From contig JAUHQD010000022.1 of the NCBI GenBank assembly GCA_030418115.1, positions 1-46,495 of the forward strand: a stretch of 46,495 nt of DNA, in the 5' to 3' direction. Below, in pieces: positions 44,501 through 46,495 of this stretch (its first letter is position 1; the number at the start of each line of letters is the position of its first letter). The DNA comes from Alteromonadaceae bacterium BrNp21-10 (GTDB taxonomy: Bacteria; Pseudomonadota; Gammaproteobacteria; Enterobacterales; Alteromonadaceae). The position numbers and the translations under genes were made by a program. The notes below the pieces were generated by a model. That model did not search any database and had not been told where the DNA came from. It saw nothing but the letters and a program-made list of their open reading frames with translations.

Positions 44501-44737
44501 TTTAACGGCTTCCTCAATTTTAATTAACACCCCTTCTTCAACTTCTTGTGGAGCGGCACCTAAATAAGGCACTCGCACCGAAATATTATTGAATTCAAAA
44601 TTAGGGAAAACTTGCTTTTTAATGGTCATTGCACCAAATAAACCACCAATGATTAATATCCACATTAGTAAATTGGCAGCGACACTGTTGCGGGCAAACC
44701 ACGCAATCAACCCTTTATGGGTATCAATAGGAGCCAT
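41579..44737 (-). CDS. RND-family efflux pump permease (inner-membrane)
   Basis: At 1052 residues this has the usual length of AcrB/MexB-like HAE1 permeases. It has an N-terminal helix (about 17-36), a large periplasmic region, a central helix block with the transport motif GIVVDDAIIMGES (Asp pair needed for proton relay), a second periplasmic region, and a C-terminal block with GVVVNDSLIMVDFVNRARSEG. It would export toxic compounds with proton import, together with the adaptor upstream. Its start overlaps the adaptor stop by one base (TAATG). No outer-membrane channel gene is adjacent. Confidence 0.92.
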   Translation of the reverse strand: MAPIDTHKGLIAWFARNSVAANLLMWILIIGGLFGAMTIKKQVFPNFEFNNISVRVPYLGAAPQEVEEGVLIKIEEAVKNIQGIKRVIAIANEGMGTVNIEVEEDYDPQLVLDEVKVQVDAIPSFPENIEKPVIYRQKQTQTVMWVALYGDTSERVLKELAKEIRDEIANLSGVTNVQVIGDRNYEMSIEISERKMQEYGLTFQQLVTAIRRTSIDMPGGSIRSDDGDILLRAKGQAYNGQDFAKIILLTHPDGTRLTLGDIAEIRDGFVEYNSYDMFDRKKALNVRVNAVGEENALEISKVVNAYLVKKKTQLPDGISADVWGDSSFYLADRLNMMLSNMGFGALLVFLVLSLFLKIRLAFWVIVGLPVCFLGTLLLMPMELFSVSINMISLFGFILVLGIVVDDAIIMGESAYSEIDKKGHSAESVITGVKKVAMPATFGVLTTVAAFTPMLMVSGPFGVIWKTIAWVVILCLMFSLIESKLVLPAHLIHMKDEPVDPNKANKLQKIRNFFSEGIKVFVEKYYQPFLKKAIANRYTTLASFIAAIIITVGLFMGGQVRFVFFPDIPSDFIMGSIELEPGSSVLQRDEAIDQLMDALYSMDAEVVKESGSSVIKHSMAFDQGNTVGQVFVELSKAETRDMDGIEIQNRWRKHMPEIAGVKTIDIGSAGGPGGGADLSFQFSGKKLDELRAATEELKAHLKTYDGVADVNDSFAGGSDEIRLKIKPQAEVMGLSLDALARQVRYGFYGAEAQRIQRGDEEVKVMVRYPKEERNSIGNLEQMRIRTATGEEIPFSEVADIEMGKGYGSIIRQDGVRSLTVTGKVDKARLEPGKVVSEVTADFIPDLLERYPSIDFKLDGNAKEQADALVSLLQGFLFALFAIYALMAVPLKSYSQPLIIMSVIPFGVVGAIAGHLLLGHAVSVLSMCGIIALTGVVVNDSLIMVDFVNRARSEGHSVLDSVMQAGAQRFRPIILTSLTTFMGLLPIVFERSLQAQIVIPMAISLAFGILFATVITLLLVPCLYMMLADMKNAFSRKKTPSVMDADTLDMRSDP

Positions 44738-45951
44738 TATTGGTCTCCATTACTAGCAATCGCCGTGACAGGTTCTTCATCATCTTTTATTGGCAATTTA
44801 TCGGTAGGTAAACGTACTGCCATACCTGATACTGGGTGAGGTATAGCCGAAGTAGCCACCATTTCACCAGCTCGCAAGCCACCACTTATATAAGCATATT
44901 CATCATCAGTACGTTGCACCTGAACTTCACGAATATCCAGTTTGCGATCTTCGCTTACCAAAATAACGGTACCGTCCATACGTAATACGTTACGTGGGAC
45001 CACCACCATATTTACCGCATGTACACCGCTAATATCCGCACTCACAAAGCGACCAAATTTTAATGGCATATGGCTAGCGCTTGCTTGGCGGGCATAAGGG
45101 TCGTGAATTTCAGCCACCGCATAAATAACGCGACTAGTACGGTCAACTACCCCTTCACTACGGGCTAACTTGGCAATCCATTGTTGTGATTTACCTGCAA
45201 CCTTCGCTCTTAATAGAACAGAGGGACGTTCCGCTGCTGAGCTATCGGCAGGCATATCAAGATAAGCCAAATCATTATCACTTAACGGCATACGCACTTC
45301 TGCAATATCTGTCGCATAGATAATCCCTAATTCTCTACCTACACCGATATACTGACCTAAATCCACGCTTTTACTTTTTACTAAACCATCATAAGGAGCA
45401 CGAATGGTGGTGCGCTCTAAATTACGTTGTGCGCGCTCTAACTGAGCTTCGGCAGCACGTACATTGGCTTTTTCTTTAGCCAACTGTGGTTTACGCAAAC
45501 CCAATGAAGTAGGTACGCCGTTTTTAACCGTGCGCCAGTCTTCCTCTGCCACTTTTCCACGGGCCTCTTCTTCTTCCAGTAAGGCTTGGGCACGAGCTAG
45601 TTCGGCTTCTGCGAGTTTGCGATCGGTCACATAATCTGCTTGTTCAAGCTGAATTAAAATATCACCTTGTTTAAACATGCCACCTTCAATAAATGCCGGA
45701 GAGACATTGACTATCTTGCCACTCACTTGTGCACTGATTGCGGTTTGCACTTTAGGCATCACGGTGCCTTGAGATGCGACAGAGAAATCGAGATCTTTTA
45801 TTTCAACAGGGGTGACATTTACCAAAAAAGCTTTGTCTACTTCTTGTTTCTTTTCGGGCGGTTTTTTGGCTGCTACTAACACCACGGTTATAACCACTGC
45901 CACGGCGATAATAATAATGGGCAATAACGAACGTACTACTTTTAAGTTCAT
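44737..45951 (-). CDS. RND efflux periplasmic adaptor (membrane fusion protein)
   Basis: The 404-residue HlyD/AcrA-like protein has an N-terminal membrane anchor (about 8-28) and a lipoyl half-motif around QGTVMPKVQTAISAQVSGKIV. An alpha-helical hairpin of Arg/Glu/Ala-rich residues (about 115-180) follows, then the second lipoyl half TIRAPYDGLVKSKSVDLGQYI and beta-barrel parts. It links the inner-membrane pump to an outer-membrane channel. AAGGAA precedes the ATG. It is the first gene of the efflux operon. No regulator is adjacent, and the upstream 156 bp before the repeat arm must hold its promoter. Confidence 0.9.
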   Translation of the reverse strand: MNLKVVRSLLPIIIIAVAVVITVVLVAAKKPPEKKQEVDKAFLVNVTPVEIKDLDFSVASQGTVMPKVQTAISAQVSGKIVNVSPAFIEGGMFKQGDILIQLEQADYVTDRKLAEAELARAQALLEEEEARGKVAEEDWRTVKNGVPTSLGLRKPQLAKEKANVRAAEAQLERAQRNLERTTIRAPYDGLVKSKSVDLGQYIGVGRELGIIYATDIAEVRMPLSDNDLAYLDMPADSSAAERPSVLLRAKVAGKSQQWIAKLARSEGVVDRTSRVIYAVAEIHDPYARQASASHMPLKFGRFVSADISGVHAVNMVVVPRNVLRMDGTVILVSEDRKLDIREVQVQRTDDEYAYISGGLRAGEMVATSAIPHPVSGMAVRLPTDKLPIKDDEEPVTAIASNGDQ

Positions 45952-46107
45952 GTTTTTTCCTTTTGCTCGAGCAAATACTATTTTTATGTTGCTATTCTAA
46001 GCGGATATTCATTTCAATGCTTTATCCAAGTTGTTAAATTTTGTGAATAAGTTGTCAATTAAATTTACCAAACCACAAAATTCGTGCTGAATAACGTATT
46101 ACATATT

Positions 46108-46495
46108 ATACCTATGTACAAAATTACCCCCTGTTACACTTTTTTAACATTGCCTATTGTTTAACCCGTCAAGACGATTTATCTAAATCACTTTAAATAA
46201 ATCAAATTAAAAATAAATTTTTATAGAGGCAATTATTATGAAAAAATTATTAACTATCGCAGCCATATCTACCGCATTAGCATCACCTTTTACCTATGCG
46301 GATATTAACTCTGACCTAGAAAATATCTGTACTATCGTAAAAAATAACGATAAAGGCGAGTTACGTAAAAAGATGCGTTCAGTACAAAAAGAATACAATG
46401 TGCGCTTAGGCGATATTTATTCTGGCGTATCATGCGGTGGCGAAAGTTTAATTCGTTACTCTATGCAAAATGCCGCTAACGATGTTGGCGAGTAC
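46108..46495. repeat. Right arm of window-spanning inverted repeat
   Basis: This is the inverted copy of 1-388. Positions 46166-46266 (leader and first codons) and 46388-46494 are identical to the left arm, while 46267-46387 is about 82% identical. The identical leader includes CCGTCAAGACGATTTATC and the ribosome-binding site AGAGGC. Confidence 0.9.
46238..46495 (+). CDS. DUF3718-like small secreted protein, partial (3' end off window)
   Basis: This paralogue of the gene at 1-258 is likewise cut after exactly 86 codons by the window edge. The signal peptide is MKKLLTIAAISTALASPFTYA. It differs from the left copy at only a few residues (S11T, A15V, F18L and Q50N among those visible), whereas most of the nucleotide differences are silent. 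That is a sign of purifying selection, so both copies are probably functional. Function is unknown. AGAGGC precedes the ATG by about 7 nt. Confidence 0.75.
   Translation, partial: MKKLLTIAAISTALASPFTYADINSDLENICTIVKNNDKGELRKKMRSVQKEYNVRLGDIYSGVSCGGESLIRYSMQNAANDVGEY

Noticed and set aside
1-46495. The whole window as a composite transposon bounded by inverted repeats
   Set aside because: The arms are ordinary genes with leaders, not insertion sequences, and there is no transposase or terminal signature. Paralogous genes explain the arms.
1-46495. tRNA genes, rRNA genes or CRISPR arrays
   Set aside because: No cloverleaf-like segments, rRNA sequence, or regularly spaced direct repeats were found by eye.

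Overview
The window looks like chromosomal DNA of a marine, polysaccharide-degrading gammaproteobacterium of the Alteromonadales (Alteromonas / Glaciecola / Paraglaciecola type). This is inferred from moderate-to-low GC, the gene families present (GH9, GH10, PEP-CTERM, S9 and M28 peptidases, Tat-linked sugar oxidoreductases, RND efflux) and their style. No rRNA, tRNA, CRISPR array or prophage was seen.

Layout. (1) 1-388 and 46108-46495 are the two arms of an ungapped inverted repeat. Each arm carries the start of a small secreted DUF3718-like protein, and the two genes point outwards. (2) 582-1421 is a metallo-beta-lactamase-fold hydrolase. (3) 1463-6394 (minus) is a sugar-acid operon: an alpha-ketoglutaric-semialdehyde-type dehydrogenase, an IlvD/Edd pentonate dehydratase and a GntP permease. 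(4) 6407-8664 holds a probable pseudogene and a three-gene YqjD/YqjE/YqjK-like membrane-stress operon. (5) 8665-17538 is the most distinctive block. A Gfo/Idh/MocA dehydrogenase, a TIM-barrel sugar isomerase/lyase, an MFS transporter and a PAS-AraC regulator form one unit. Next to it is a second unit: a Tat-exported isomerase, a GMC flavoprotein dehydrogenase and its Tat-exported small subunit. Together with the DUF1080 protein at 25780-26646, this matches the parts list of oxidative (3-keto) glycoside catabolism. (6) 17621-25663 is a run of mostly single genes: PD40 protein, thioredoxin-like protein, GlsB-like protein, esterase, YcaQ-type glycosylase, VOC protein, NhaC antiporter and S9 peptidase. 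(7) 25780-41112 is a polymer-degradation and periplasmic-oxidation region: DUF1080 and GH9 (divergent), M28 peptidase, a two-subunit molybdenum hydroxylase, a dead IS982-family element, a large modular GH10 xylanase, a PEP-CTERM protein and a Sde182-like nucleoside-hydrolase-fold protein. About 1 kb of repeat-rich non-coding DNA lies within it. (8) 41579-45951 (minus) is an RND efflux pair.

How the parts may work together (inference): secreted GH9 and GH10 enzymes release beta-linked oligosaccharides. The periplasmic GMC complex, Tat-exported isomerase and DUF1080 protein would oxidise and cleave glycosides. The MFS carrier would import products to the cytoplasmic Gfo/Idh and isomerase pair. 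Sugar acids would be drained by the dehydratase and semialdehyde-dehydrogenase operon toward 2-oxoglutarate.

Mobile and repeat DNA: an IS982 relic with imperfect terminal repeats (33961-34613), a 228-bp MITE-like element with perfect 19-bp ends and a TATT duplication (41227-41454), and a diverged 45-bp sibling of its left end that overlaps two convergent stop codons (1420-1464). All functional calls rest on reading motifs by eye; no database search was possible.
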